A stretch of DNA of 64,000 bases from a virus, in the IMG/VR virus record IMGVR_UViG_3300045973_000445, positions 22,905 to 86,904 of that record; one strand, 5' to 3'. A model generated the notes under the pieces. The model searched no databases and was not told the origin of the DNA. It worked only from the letters and a program-made list of their open reading frames with translations. Below, one piece after another: positions 9,254-17,120 of this stretch (the first letter of the stretch is position 1; each line of letters begins with the position of its first letter). The translations under genes and the position numbers were made by a program.

Positions 9254-9592
9254 CTACACTGCTTTTGTCATAACAACATACTGCCAATTTGCTCCATCTG
9301 ATTCAACCAAGTATACTAGTGTGGTTCCTGTTGTATCTGTTATAGTACACTTATACCCAGCACCAGCCACAACAGCAGTTATACCTATAATTGTATTTAA
9401 TTCTGCGTTTGTTGGAGCTCCGTCTGTTACAGCACCTGTTAAATACAATTGTACAGGCTGCCACTTCAAAGTTATTATGTTATATAGTTTTAATACATTA
9501 ACTGTTGTATCATACCATAAAACATCTGTACGAATTGGAGCTGTAGTCTGACGAAATGTTCCTTTAACTAGTCCTAGATTCCTTGTTTCCAT
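9254..9592 (-). CDS. short fibre-adaptor domain protein
   Basis: 112 residues from the ATG at 9592 (METRNLGLVKGTFRQTTAPI). It is a paralogue of the N-terminal 110 residues of the next upstream gene: both contain NLGL, FRQ(T/A)TAP, TDVLWYDT and an IIGIT/VIGLT segment. The domain therefore exists both alone and fused to a FISUMP lectin-like domain, which suggests a baseplate-attachment module. It ends one base before the following gene. Confidence 0.7.
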   Translation of the reverse strand: METRNLGLVKGTFRQTTAPIRTDVLWYDTTVNVLKLYNIITLKWQPVQLYLTGAVTDGAPTNAELNTIIGITAVVAGAGYKCTITDTTGTTLVYLVESDGANWQYVVMTKAV

Positions 9593-9597
9593 TATTC

Positions 9598-10524
9598 TTA
9601 ATCTTTTACACAATGAACAGAAAAACCCATCGGTTTATCAAAATTACCTTGAGTAATATAGTCATAATACCCTAATATATAATAGGCACGAGCTTTTCCA
9701 ACACTATATGAATCAGCACTCCACCATACACCATAATCACCTAAACTATTGAAAGCCCCATTATTACTTTGTCTTTGTCCTCCTGGTACTGCTGTAAACC
9801 CAGTTGAATTAGTTGCTCCATTATTAATACTCCAATGAGCTATTCCTACTTCTTTAAGTGATCCCCCACCATGTTCCCACCCACCCACAGAAGCAATTAA
9901 AGCTTCCCAGTCAGCATTTGTAGCTACATGATATCCGGCAGGGGCTATTCCATGTGCATTATGAACAGCATACCAATTATACATCAGTCCATAAACTTCA
10001 GCATAAACAGGGTCATTATTATAATAACAACAAGCTCCAGCAGTATCAGCATCCCAACTAGCATTAGATGTTAAAATTGGAATAGAAGTACCATCAGCAT
10101 ACTTCGTTGCTTTTAGTGGTTCAACTAGCCATGTCTGAGCACCTACTATTACTTTATTATATTCATTCCCATTAGCATCTGTAACACCTACATTCTTTAT
10201 ACTTACTCTGTAAAACCATGAAGTCCCGTCTGAAGTTATTTGATACAATAAACTATCTGTTGTATTTAAAATTGTTACTTGAAAACCAGCTCCAACCTGT
10301 ACAGGTGTTAAACCAATTACTGTTGTAATCTGAGCACTTGTTGGGGTCGTTGCTGTTAGTGTTCCTGATAGCTGTGAACGATATAGTACTGTCCAAGTAA
10401 GAGTCGGAATGTGAAAATACTTAAATACATTATTTATAGTATCATACCATAAAACATCAGTAACAGCAGGTGCTGTAGCCTGTCGAAATATTGTCTTTGT
10501 TAGTCCTAAATTACTTGATAACAT
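9598..10524 (-). CDS. FISUMP-domain tail fibre / receptor-binding protein
   Basis: 308 residues. Residues 1-110 match the adaptor domain of the next gene. The rest is a FISUMP domain (TIGR02145 type): NEYNKVIVGAQTWLVEPLK, KYADGTSIP, YNWYAVHNAHGIAPAGYHV and WWSADSYS. The fold is related to C-type lectin/formylglycine-enzyme-like domains and is common in Bacteroidota surface proteins. It probably binds the host surface. The C-terminal region is rich in Y, S, D and N around WWSAD, the kind of site that diversity-generating retroelements mutate. Confidence 0.8.
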   Translation of the reverse strand: MLSSNLGLTKTIFRQATAPAVTDVLWYDTINNVFKYFHIPTLTWTVLYRSQLSGTLTATTPTSAQITTVIGLTPVQVGAGFQVTILNTTDSLLYQITSDGTSWFYRVSIKNVGVTDANGNEYNKVIVGAQTWLVEPLKATKYADGTSIPILTSNASWDADTAGACCYYNNDPVYAEVYGLMYNWYAVHNAHGIAPAGYHVATNADWEALIASVGGWEHGGGSLKEVGIAHWSINNGATNSTGFTAVPGGQRQSNNGAFNSLGDYGVWWSADSYSVGKARAYYILGYYDYITQGNFDKPMGFSVHCVKD

Positions 10525-10536
10525 TCTTTCTAGTTT

Positions 10537-12201
10537 TTATATATCTCTCATACAGCGAATTGCTAAACCATAGTTCTTAGGGGCATTTTGAATTTCCGCA
10601 GAACCCCCATCATAACCAACCCTCCATTTTGCATTAAAACTATCCACTGATGTGCTTGACCAATGTAATCCTTCTTCTTTTAAAACAGCAAATGACCCAT
10701 CAAAATCAGTTCTTAAACCAGATCCTAACATTTTAAAACCATACAAATCACGACCATACGCTGATAGCCAGTGCACTGTTCCAGCTTCCTTAATAACATT
10801 AATGTCAAAGTACAAACCACCTCCAATAGGAGTCATACCTATAAAATTCCACAAAATAGTCCAATCTGAATCACTTGGCACTCTCCATCCCGTAGGAGCT
10901 AGTCCATGAACATTATTTACTGCGTACCAATTATATAATGCTCCGTAGTCCGGTTTATTTGCTATATCGTTATTATACCATGCCCTAGCCCCAGTAACAT
11001 CACCAATCCACCCTATAGTAGTCCCAAGATCATTACATAGCTTAGCAGCACTTGTAGTGTGACCAGACTGACCAATAATAGCTAGAGTATTCAAATTCCC
11101 ATACACTGTCTGAGCTGTAGCTCCTATAAGAGTTGTATTTCTGTTTGACCAGATAGAATTAGCAACACTAGTTAATCTACATTCTACATATTTATAAGAC
11201 AACCCACCCCCTAAGTCTGTTTTTTCAGTTATTATACCCCCCAACGGCCCAGTATCTCCTATAGAATATGCTCCATCTGCTATAAAATTCCTTACAGGTC
11301 GAACTTGAAGAGATGTGCTTTTTGCCACATCACTAAAAAGACCTGTATCAAAATTAACCTGATAGGCTGTTGTTGATGTACCTTCTGTTGACGACCAAAA
11401 AATACCAGTCATGCCTAGAGCAACTCTATTAGCATAAAGCCCATTTATTTCTTGGAAACTTGGCAAATACCACAAATTTCCATTTGCTTCAGTTATATTT
11501 GGTATTTTTGTACCATCTCTATATTTAGCTGTCTTTAGATTTTCTACAAGCCACTCTTGTGTACCTATTATTACAGAATGGTATTGATTTCCATCTATAT
11601 CAGTAACTGCTATAATATCTTGAGGAATAGCTAAAATAATATTTGAATCTATACTCGTTTGAATACCATCATAAGCTCGTACTCGATAATAATAAGGTAC
11701 ACTTTCTAACAAACCTGTTATGTTACAAAATAAAACATTACCTAATTCCAAATTTTGATACCCAACAATGAGAGTGTTAAAATGAGCATCTAAAGAGATA
11801 TCGATATAATATTTTGTAGCTCTAGGAACAGCATTCCAATTAGCCTTAAAACCATCAATTACAACTATACTAGCTGGTACAGCAACAGGAGCTACTAAAA
11901 CATCATTATAAATTAGATCTCCTACTCCATCTATTGAATACACAGTCGCATCTACATCAATTGCTATTAATTCTCCATAATCATTCAAAACAAAGCTCGT
12001 ATTTGGTAAGTCATTTATTTGATACCCAAGCTCTCCTTCTGCAAAATTTACATCTCCAACATATCCCAACACATCTTTAATGAAAAAGATGAGAGAGGAC
12101 AAAGTTGCAACCGCTTCATCCCTATATGAAGTGTATATATCAAGGAGGGTGTTACTAACACGAACTATAGTTGTTGTTGATATTTTCTTTGTTTCCGACA
12201 T
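10537..12201 (-). CDS. Fn3 plus FISUMP-domain adhesin
   Basis: 554 residues. Order: N-terminal virion-attachment region (1-100); a fibronectin type III-like domain (about 105-190, FKANWNAVPRATKYYIDIS); a FISUMP segment starting IIGTQEWLVENLKTAKYRDG; a second FISUMP segment with YNWYAVNNVHGLAPTGWRVP, HWSSTS and IRCMRDI. Two lectin-like segments suggest a receptor-binding protein. It is the second FISUMP protein in tandem, so the two may offer alternative host specificities. Confidence 0.8.
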   Translation of the reverse strand: MSETKKISTTTIVRVSNTLLDIYTSYRDEAVATLSSLIFFIKDVLGYVGDVNFAEGELGYQINDLPNTSFVLNDYGELIAIDVDATVYSIDGVGDLIYNDVLVAPVAVPASIVVIDGFKANWNAVPRATKYYIDISLDAHFNTLIVGYQNLELGNVLFCNITGLLESVPYYYRVRAYDGIQTSIDSNIILAIPQDIIAVTDIDGNQYHSVIIGTQEWLVENLKTAKYRDGTKIPNITEANGNLWYLPSFQEINGLYANRVALGMTGIFWSSTEGTSTTAYQVNFDTGLFSDVAKSTSLQVRPVRNFIADGAYSIGDTGPLGGIITEKTDLGGGLSYKYVECRLTSVANSIWSNRNTTLIGATAQTVYGNLNTLAIIGQSGHTTSAAKLCNDLGTTIGWIGDVTGARAWYNNDIANKPDYGALYNWYAVNNVHGLAPTGWRVPSDSDWTILWNFIGMTPIGGGLYFDINVIKEAGTVHWLSAYGRDLYGFKMLGSGLRTDFDGSFAVLKEEGLHWSSTSVDSFNAKWRVGYDGGSAEIQNAPKNYGLAIRCMRDI

Positions 12202-12202
12202 A

Positions 12203-13381
12203 CTATACTATAGGATAAAATATAGGAACAAGGACTGCACTTTCAAATATTATAACTCCGTCGAGATCTCTCATAATGAACTTTTTGGTTCTTGGCAATC
12301 TTCCCAGTGGCACAGTGATATCATAGTGTGGATTGAAATAACCATCTGGAACATACCTTACTCCAGTTACACCCTTTACAATTCCTAATAAGTCTGACCA
12401 TGAGATTGTTTTAGACCAATCCCAATATCTATAATCGATGTAATTAGACATTGCTATCTGTATGTTTTTCCGCACCTCTATTGGATCGTAGTTATCCAAT
12501 AACTGAACACGAAAATCTATCCCTGTGTCTGCTACTTCATCTCCACCTATTGCAAACCAGATAGGATTGATTAATGACAAACCTGTACTGTTTCCATTTG
12601 GTGCAAGGTCAGATACTGCTAAGTAAGGCTCAATATAGTCTAACAAACTAGCCAATTCCGAAACAGTCAAATCTGCACCATTCTGAAGTAATACAGCAAG
12701 TATCTGTTTACCATTCTCATCAATACCATAGTTCAATACCCGCAAGACATCCGAATTAGATACTCTTAGAATCTCCGCAAAATAGGTTAGTGTTTTCTGT
12801 GCTGTTATATTTGGATGCTGTATTATTCTTAATCGGAAATCATCGTCTGACTCAGCATCTCGACCTCCCACGGCTGAGTATTCATTAACCACCCCTATAT
12901 GTCCTGTAGGTGCTGGAGTTACTTTTAAAATGGTCTGTGCATTTACATTAGTATTAACTCCAATTTCTATGCTACGTATCTTAGCATAACCATACCCACC
13001 CACCCCAACCGTAAAATCTTCAGTAAGTTCAAAGGTAATACCATTCTCTCCTGTAAACGTGTTTACTGATTGAGCATACACCGTCCCAGCCAATGCTCGA
13101 ATAAGAATGTATGTAGAACTACCACTTGCCCCCAAGCGAACAGGAGCTCCAAACAGTGCTGCTACATTATCCAGGTACGTCCCATAGGCGTACTGAGGGA
13201 ATATATGACTTTCAACTAAAGAAATATCCTTCATCGCTTTCTGGGCAGTCTTTGCAACCCCAAAGAATATAGCATTGATCACTGACTCATCAGATGCAGC
13301 TGTTACCCTTGTCGTTTTATTATAGAACAACTCGGCTATCAGCGACTTGAGTTTTTCTATAGTATATACTTTAGTTATCAT
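12203..13381 (-). CDS. baseplate J-like (gp47/Mu gp47) wedge protein
   Basis: 392 residues, a typical length. Family hallmarks: N-terminal helix, GTYLDNVAALFGAPVRLGAS, the GENGITFEL strand pair, and GGRDAESDDDFRLRII, the conserved motif of baseplate assembly J proteins. It forms baseplate wedges around the hub. Its start overlaps the previous gene's stop (ATGA type), as expected for an assembly operon. Confidence 0.9.
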   Translation of the reverse strand: MITKVYTIEKLKSLIAELFYNKTTRVTAASDESVINAIFFGVAKTAQKAMKDISLVESHIFPQYAYGTYLDNVAALFGAPVRLGASGSSTYILIRALAGTVYAQSVNTFTGENGITFELTEDFTVGVGGYGYAKIRSIEIGVNTNVNAQTILKVTPAPTGHIGVVNEYSAVGGRDAESDDDFRLRIIQHPNITAQKTLTYFAEILRVSNSDVLRVLNYGIDENGKQILAVLLQNGADLTVSELASLLDYIEPYLAVSDLAPNGNSTGLSLINPIWFAIGGDEVADTGIDFRVQLLDNYDPIEVRKNIQIAMSNYIDYRYWDWSKTISWSDLLGIVKGVTGVRYVPDGYFNPHYDITVPLGRLPRTKKFIMRDLDGVIIFESAVLVPIFYPIV

Positions 13382-14295
13382 GGTTGTAATACTAATTTTT
13401 CATCCAGTACATCATCTAATTTAGTTGTGATCTGCATATCTATAATAAGAGCCTCCCCCAGATGAGAAAATCCACTAACTGCAATAGCTTTATATCGATC
13501 ATCTTTTTCAAAGACCAAAGATTGCTGCCTAAGTATCATAGGATACTGAATAGCATTCACATTACTACTTATCAGGTTTTTATCAATCCCATCTTGTGGA
13601 AACTCTGGGACACTCCCCTTTACTAATCCCAGCAATATTAGAGTTTGTTGATTGATATTATCCCGATAACCTAGTACAGCCAGATCATTGTTTTCAAAGT
13701 AGAAGTTACGATCTATGTCAAGACCATACAGCTTCTCCCCACTAATACTATCGATGACAGAGTTTACAAAATAGTTCAAGTTGTTTGTAAATGATATCTT
13801 TAGTTTATTCCCACCTTCAAACGAGTAATCCTCTTCTTTGAGGTTATTGGTAATCGCTATTTGAGACCAGTCATTCGTAGCATCCCCTGATCCTATTTCA
13901 GATGCTAGTTGCTCAAGGCTTTGTTGCTGACGCAATATAAAATCATTACTCACTGCATTACTCCGTAGCACGTTCTTTGTACTTCTGAGCCAGCGACTGG
14001 AATTTACTATTGTAAGTAGCGTCACTTTTGTAGATTCAAAGAAGTCAAGCATCTCCCAAACCTCCACCGTAGTTGCACTCAGCCGATCCCCGTAGACAAA
14101 GAACAAGTCATTTATCTGAGCCATACGACTCATCAGATCATTTACCTTTAGGATTGTATCTGATGTTAGAGGTGTGCCTGTTTGATAATAAGCAGAGATA
14201 CTTTGATAATCAGATAGAACAAATGAGGAGAAGTCCTCAAAGTAACTCTGAATATCAAATCTGGTTATATTTTTAAAGGTATCAAAAATATTCAT
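13378..14295 (-). CDS. baseplate component, unassigned
   Basis: 305 residues, starting MNIFDTFKNITRFDIQSYF and overlapping both neighbours by four bases. The N-terminal half is helical; the C-terminal half is beta-rich (YGLDIDRNFYFENNDLAVLG). Lying between the spike/LysM-position gene and baseplate J, it is probably a wedge or sheath-initiator-like part, but no signature is recognised. Confidence 0.65.
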   Translation of the reverse strand: MNIFDTFKNITRFDIQSYFEDFSSFVLSDYQSISAYYQTGTPLTSDTILKVNDLMSRMAQINDLFFVYGDRLSATTVEVWEMLDFFESTKVTLLTIVNSSRWLRSTKNVLRSNAVSNDFILRQQQSLEQLASEIGSGDATNDWSQIAITNNLKEEDYSFEGGNKLKISFTNNLNYFVNSVIDSISGEKLYGLDIDRNFYFENNDLAVLGYRDNINQQTLILLGLVKGSVPEFPQDGIDKNLISSNVNAIQYPMILRQQSLVFEKDDRYKAIAVSGFSHLGEALIIDMQITTKLDDVLDEKLVLQP

Positions 14296-15074
14296 AGCCT
14301 TCTTAATGTTCGAGATAAATAACTGACCACATCCTTTCCGGCCCTGTTAACAGCATTCTGAACTACATTAGCCTCAAAAAGATTCCTAAGAGAAGACAAA
14401 GGAGTTATATTTTTTACTAATTCCAAAGGAGCTATAATGGTAAGATTCAAATTGTAATTCCAGATCATATTCATATTGGCATCATTCTGCTCTAGCGTCA
14501 ATGCCTTAGTGGGAGCTACAACTAAGTAACTCTCCCCCAATGCAAAGTTGTACAGGTATAATCTATATGGGCCGTTTTGATCGCTCCCATCCGACTTCTG
14601 AATAATTGACTGTAATAGCTTAGTAGCTCCGTATCCTGTCTTCACAAATTGATTAAATTGCAGAGAAGGCATAGTTAATCCCTTGCCACTAAACAAACCA
14701 AAAATACCATTCTTGACAGAGGATACAAAAGCGATCCCACTAAGTATCTCTTTAGGGCCAGCTAATATCTTAAATGCCCTACCGAAATTACCCCTGATAT
14801 TTATATCCTGTGGTGTATATGCTGTAGAGGTTAAAATCAGAGTTGATTTGAAAGCCTTCTTGATGTTAATCCTTTTATTCTCTGATTTGGTTATTGCCGA
14901 AGGTAGTATTGGAAATGCAAAGTAGTCAATAGTATCCCCTGCACCATCCACCAGTTCCAGTGCAATCATATAGTACTCGAAGTCTTTAGGATAGGTCTGA
15001 TGTAGCAAAGATCTCCCTAGATCTTCTGCCAACTGGACTGCCCTACGATTAACCGTTGTTAAATCTAAACTCAA
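14292..15074 (-). CDS. baseplate protein, gp53/tail-hub-adaptor position
   Basis: 260 residues. An in-frame TAG lies two codons upstream, so the only long-frame start is TTG at 15074; the next ATG would remove about 35 residues. Features: DYFAFPILPSAITKSENKR, a DINIRGNFGRAF segment, and YRLYLYNFALGESYLVVAP, resembling proteins that hold the LysM/gp53 slot in contractile tails (FP.LP..I strands). A LysM motif itself is not clear. A copy of the conserved AT-rich motif lies directly upstream, so this gene may start its own transcript. Confidence 0.65.
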   Translation of the reverse strand: MSLDLTTVNRRAVQLAEDLGRSLLHQTYPKDFEYYMIALELVDGAGDTIDYFAFPILPSAITKSENKRINIKKAFKSTLILTSTAYTPQDINIRGNFGRAFKILAGPKEILSGIAFVSSVKNGIFGLFSGKGLTMPSLQFNQFVKTGYGATKLLQSIIQKSDGSDQNGPYRLYLYNFALGESYLVVAPTKALTLEQNDANMNMIWNYNLNLTIIAPLELVKNITPLSSLRNLFEANVVQNAVNRAGKDVVSYLSRTLRRL

Positions 15075-15080
15075 GTGCTA

Positions 15081-15117
15081 TATTTTTTATAAAAATAACT
15101 AATCTTTTTAAAAATCA
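15081..15117 (-). promoter_or_regulatory. conserved AT-rich motif, candidate late promoter
   Basis: Read on the minus strand it is ATTTTTAAAAAGATTAG then TTATTTTTATAAAAAATA. It is almost identical to copies at 24014-24050 and 58225-58253 and similar to those at 42361-42389 and 60983-61011. All lie just before a minus-strand gene start. The class is inferred from position and repetition. Confidence 0.5.
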
Positions 15118-15960
15118 ATCTAGAAAAGACTCCGTGCTTTTGATATCCGTGTAGCTCCCCAAAGCCTTTCCGATTATAGCCGTTTTCAGGGCAAGCTGAA
15201 GGGCACTGGGCGCACCAGCTCCTGGTTCGGGTATAGCTGTCTCATTAAGGATAGTTACCAAAGCCTGAAGCAAGTCGTTTGTCTTATTGAGCTGTGTTTG
15301 CAGTTCATCCCCTTTAACCATCGCCTCTGATCCAGTATTGATCTTAAATGTATCTTCTACCTCCAGAGTAGCTGTTTTGGATTTCAAAGCCAGTGCTTCC
15401 TTAGCCTCTATGCTGACATCTTTACTAGATACAATCTTAAGGGTGTCATCCAGTTCTATATTGATGTTTCCATTACAGCGAAGATTAACAACAGCTGTCC
15501 TGTCTTTATTGGCTACTGATATATTAAGCTGGCTCAGTGATCCTCCGTTTACTGTTAAGTTTAACACCCCTGTCTTGGCATCTCCAGATACTGTAACAGA
15601 ACCATCTCCTAGGATTTCGGTGATCTTAAAAAATCCTTCCCGTAGCAACTGGGACTCATCCTCCTTTGAAAGCACCCCGATTACCATCGGAAGTCCATTG
15701 TTTGGATCCATCAGGAACATCACACAGCTACCCAGCTTTTTATAATCTGCTGGGAACTCAATATCTCGAATAGCTGACTTTGTTATATAGCACTCATGGC
15801 TTACTCCTCCTCCTTTTTCAATCAAGATCGATACCCTTTCCCAGCGATAGCACTGTTCTATAAAAGTAGCCCGATCTACATCTGATGGGAGTATGATATA
15901 ACCATACTGTAGTCCTCCATAGTACTGAGATGATTTTATGGGATGTGGTCTATTGTTCAT
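15115..15960 (-). CDS. baseplate spike protein, gpV/gp5-like
   Basis: 281 residues. N-terminal OB-fold region (about 20-110, with YGYIILPSDVDRATF and SCVMFLMDPNNGLPMVIGVL), then a repetitive beta region (about 120-220: LNLTVNGGSLSQLNISVANK, SKDVSIEAKEALALKSKTATL) that should form a triple-stranded beta-helix, and a short helical C-terminus. This is the architecture of central puncturing spikes that pierce the outer membrane. An antisense TnpB lies immediately upstream, between this gene and the hub gene. Confidence 0.8.
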   Translation of the reverse strand: MNNRPHPIKSSQYYGGLQYGYIILPSDVDRATFIEQCYRWERVSILIEKGGGVSHECYITKSAIRDIEFPADYKKLGSCVMFLMDPNNGLPMVIGVLSKEDESQLLREGFFKITEILGDGSVTVSGDAKTGVLNLTVNGGSLSQLNISVANKDRTAVVNLRCNGNINIELDDTLKIVSSKDVSIEAKEALALKSKTATLEVEDTFKINTGSEAMVKGDELQTQLNKTNDLLQALVTILNETAIPEPGAGAPSALQLALKTAIIGKALGSYTDIKSTESFLD

Positions 15961-15976
15961 GGGATTACGCTAAATG

Positions 15977-15988
15977 TCAAATATTTGA
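15977..15988. promoter_or_regulatory. 12-bp perfect palindrome between divergent genes
   Basis: TCAAATATTTGA is a perfect inverted repeat in the short space between the divergent spike gene and tnpB. A TATATTTG (the Bacteroidota -7 form) follows at 15991-15998, only a few bases before the tnpB ATG. It could be an operator or part of the left end of the element. Confidence 0.35.
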
Positions 15989-16001
15989 TGTATATTTGTG
16001 T

Positions 16002-17102
16002 ATGAAATTGACATTGAAAATAAAACTTTTGCCCACTCCAGAGCAATTTATTTTTCTTAAAGATACATTGATAGAAGCTAATAATGCTTGTAATGCTATT
16101 TCTGAAATTTCTTTTAATGAAAAACAATACAATCAATATAAACTGCATCATAGAACATACTATGATATAAAACGAGAATTTAATCTTTCTGCTCAAGTAG
16201 TAGCTCGTTGCATTAGTAAAGTAGCTAATGCTTATAAATTGAATAAAACTATTAAAAGTGAATTTAACCCACTTGGTGGTATTACATATGATGCTCGAAT
16301 TCTTTCGTATGTTAAAAAAGGTATTTCTTTGTGGTCTGTTGGGGGTAGAATTAAAGTTCCCTTTATTTGCCATAATCAAAACTATATCCCTTATATAAAG
16401 GGAGAGGCTGATTTGGTATTTAAAAAGGATAAGTTTTATCTTTTTCAAACAGTAGATGTTCCCGAAGAGGGTATTAGAGATGTGGAAGAGTTTATTGGTG
16501 TTGATTTTGGACAAACTGACATAGCAGTATTGTCTGATGGGACTAGTTTTAATTCTGAACAACTTAAAAAAGTTCGTAAAAGATATTCTAAAGTAAGAAC
16601 AAGTATTCAATCCAAAGGCACAAAAGGAAGTAAGAAACTTCTGAAACGGCTTAGTGGGAGGGAAACTCGTTTTGTTTCTATTAATAATCACACAATAAGT
16701 AAACAAATAGTAGCAAAGGCCAAAATAGAAAACAAAGGAATTGCTATTGAGGATTTGACAGATATTCGCAAAACAGCAAAGCCAAAAAGTAAAGTACAAA
16801 AGACAGAATTGAATCGTTGGAGTTTCTTTCAACTCCGCACTTTTCTGACCTATAAGGCATTGCTCAATGGAGTTAAATTGATTGTAGCTCCTCCCGCCTA
16901 TACCTCTCAGACTTGTAATGTTTGTAATCATATTGGTATTAGAACTGGGAAATACTTTAGATGTAAAAATTGTGGTAATATAGCAGATGCAGATCATAAT
17001 GCTGCTCTGAATATAGCTACATGGGGGTGTTCTATAAATCACCCTGAAAAATCGACTATGTTTTGCTCTTTGCATTCATTGTTAGGTTTAAAACTTATCT
17101 AA
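16002..17102 (+). CDS. tnpB: TnpB RNA-guided endonuclease, IS200/IS605 family
   Basis: 366 residues from the ATG at 16002. The split RuvC site is complete: GVDFGQTD (D168), GIAIEDLTD (E250) and DADHNAALNIA (D331). The zinc ribbon is intact: CNVC (C305, C308) and CKNC (C321, C324). The N-terminus (MKLTLKIKLLPTPEQ) is typical. TnpB proteins cut DNA at a site read by an omegaRNA made from the element's 3' end. All key residues are present, so an active enzyme is plausible. It is antisense to every neighbour and the only plus-strand gene within the late region. Confidence 0.93.
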   Translation: MKLTLKIKLLPTPEQFIFLKDTLIEANNACNAISEISFNEKQYNQYKLHHRTYYDIKREFNLSAQVVARCISKVANAYKLNKTIKSEFNPLGGITYDARILSYVKKGISLWSVGGRIKVPFICHNQNYIPYIKGEADLVFKKDKFYLFQTVDVPEEGIRDVEEFIGVDFGQTDIAVLSDGTSFNSEQLKKVRKRYSKVRTSIQSKGTKGSKKLLKRLSGRETRFVSINNHTISKQIVAKAKIENKGIAIEDLTDIRKTAKPKSKVQKTELNRWSFFQLRTFLTYKALLNGVKLIVAPPAYTSQTCNVCNHIGIRTGKYFRCKNCGNIADADHNAALNIATWGCSINHPEKSTMFCSLHSLLGLKLI

Positions 17103-17120
17103 TTCTAATTGATTGGTGTT

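Larger units (their letters stand above)
15961..17120 (+). mobile_element. TnpB insertion between hub and spike genes
   Basis: About 1.16 kb on the opposite strand fits exactly between the stop of the hub gene and the start of the spike gene. No TnpA (Y1 transposase) is seen. Neither flanking gene is interrupted. Terminal hairpins and an omegaRNA boundary could not be fixed by eye. It may move by homing rather than as a complete IS200/IS605 element. Confidence 0.55.

Noticed and set aside
15957-17075. Long minus-strand open frame of 372 codons opposite tnpB
   Set aside because: It is a shadow of the tnpB gene: low-complexity, cysteine- and isoleucine-rich, with no motif, while the plus frame has complete RuvC and zinc residues.
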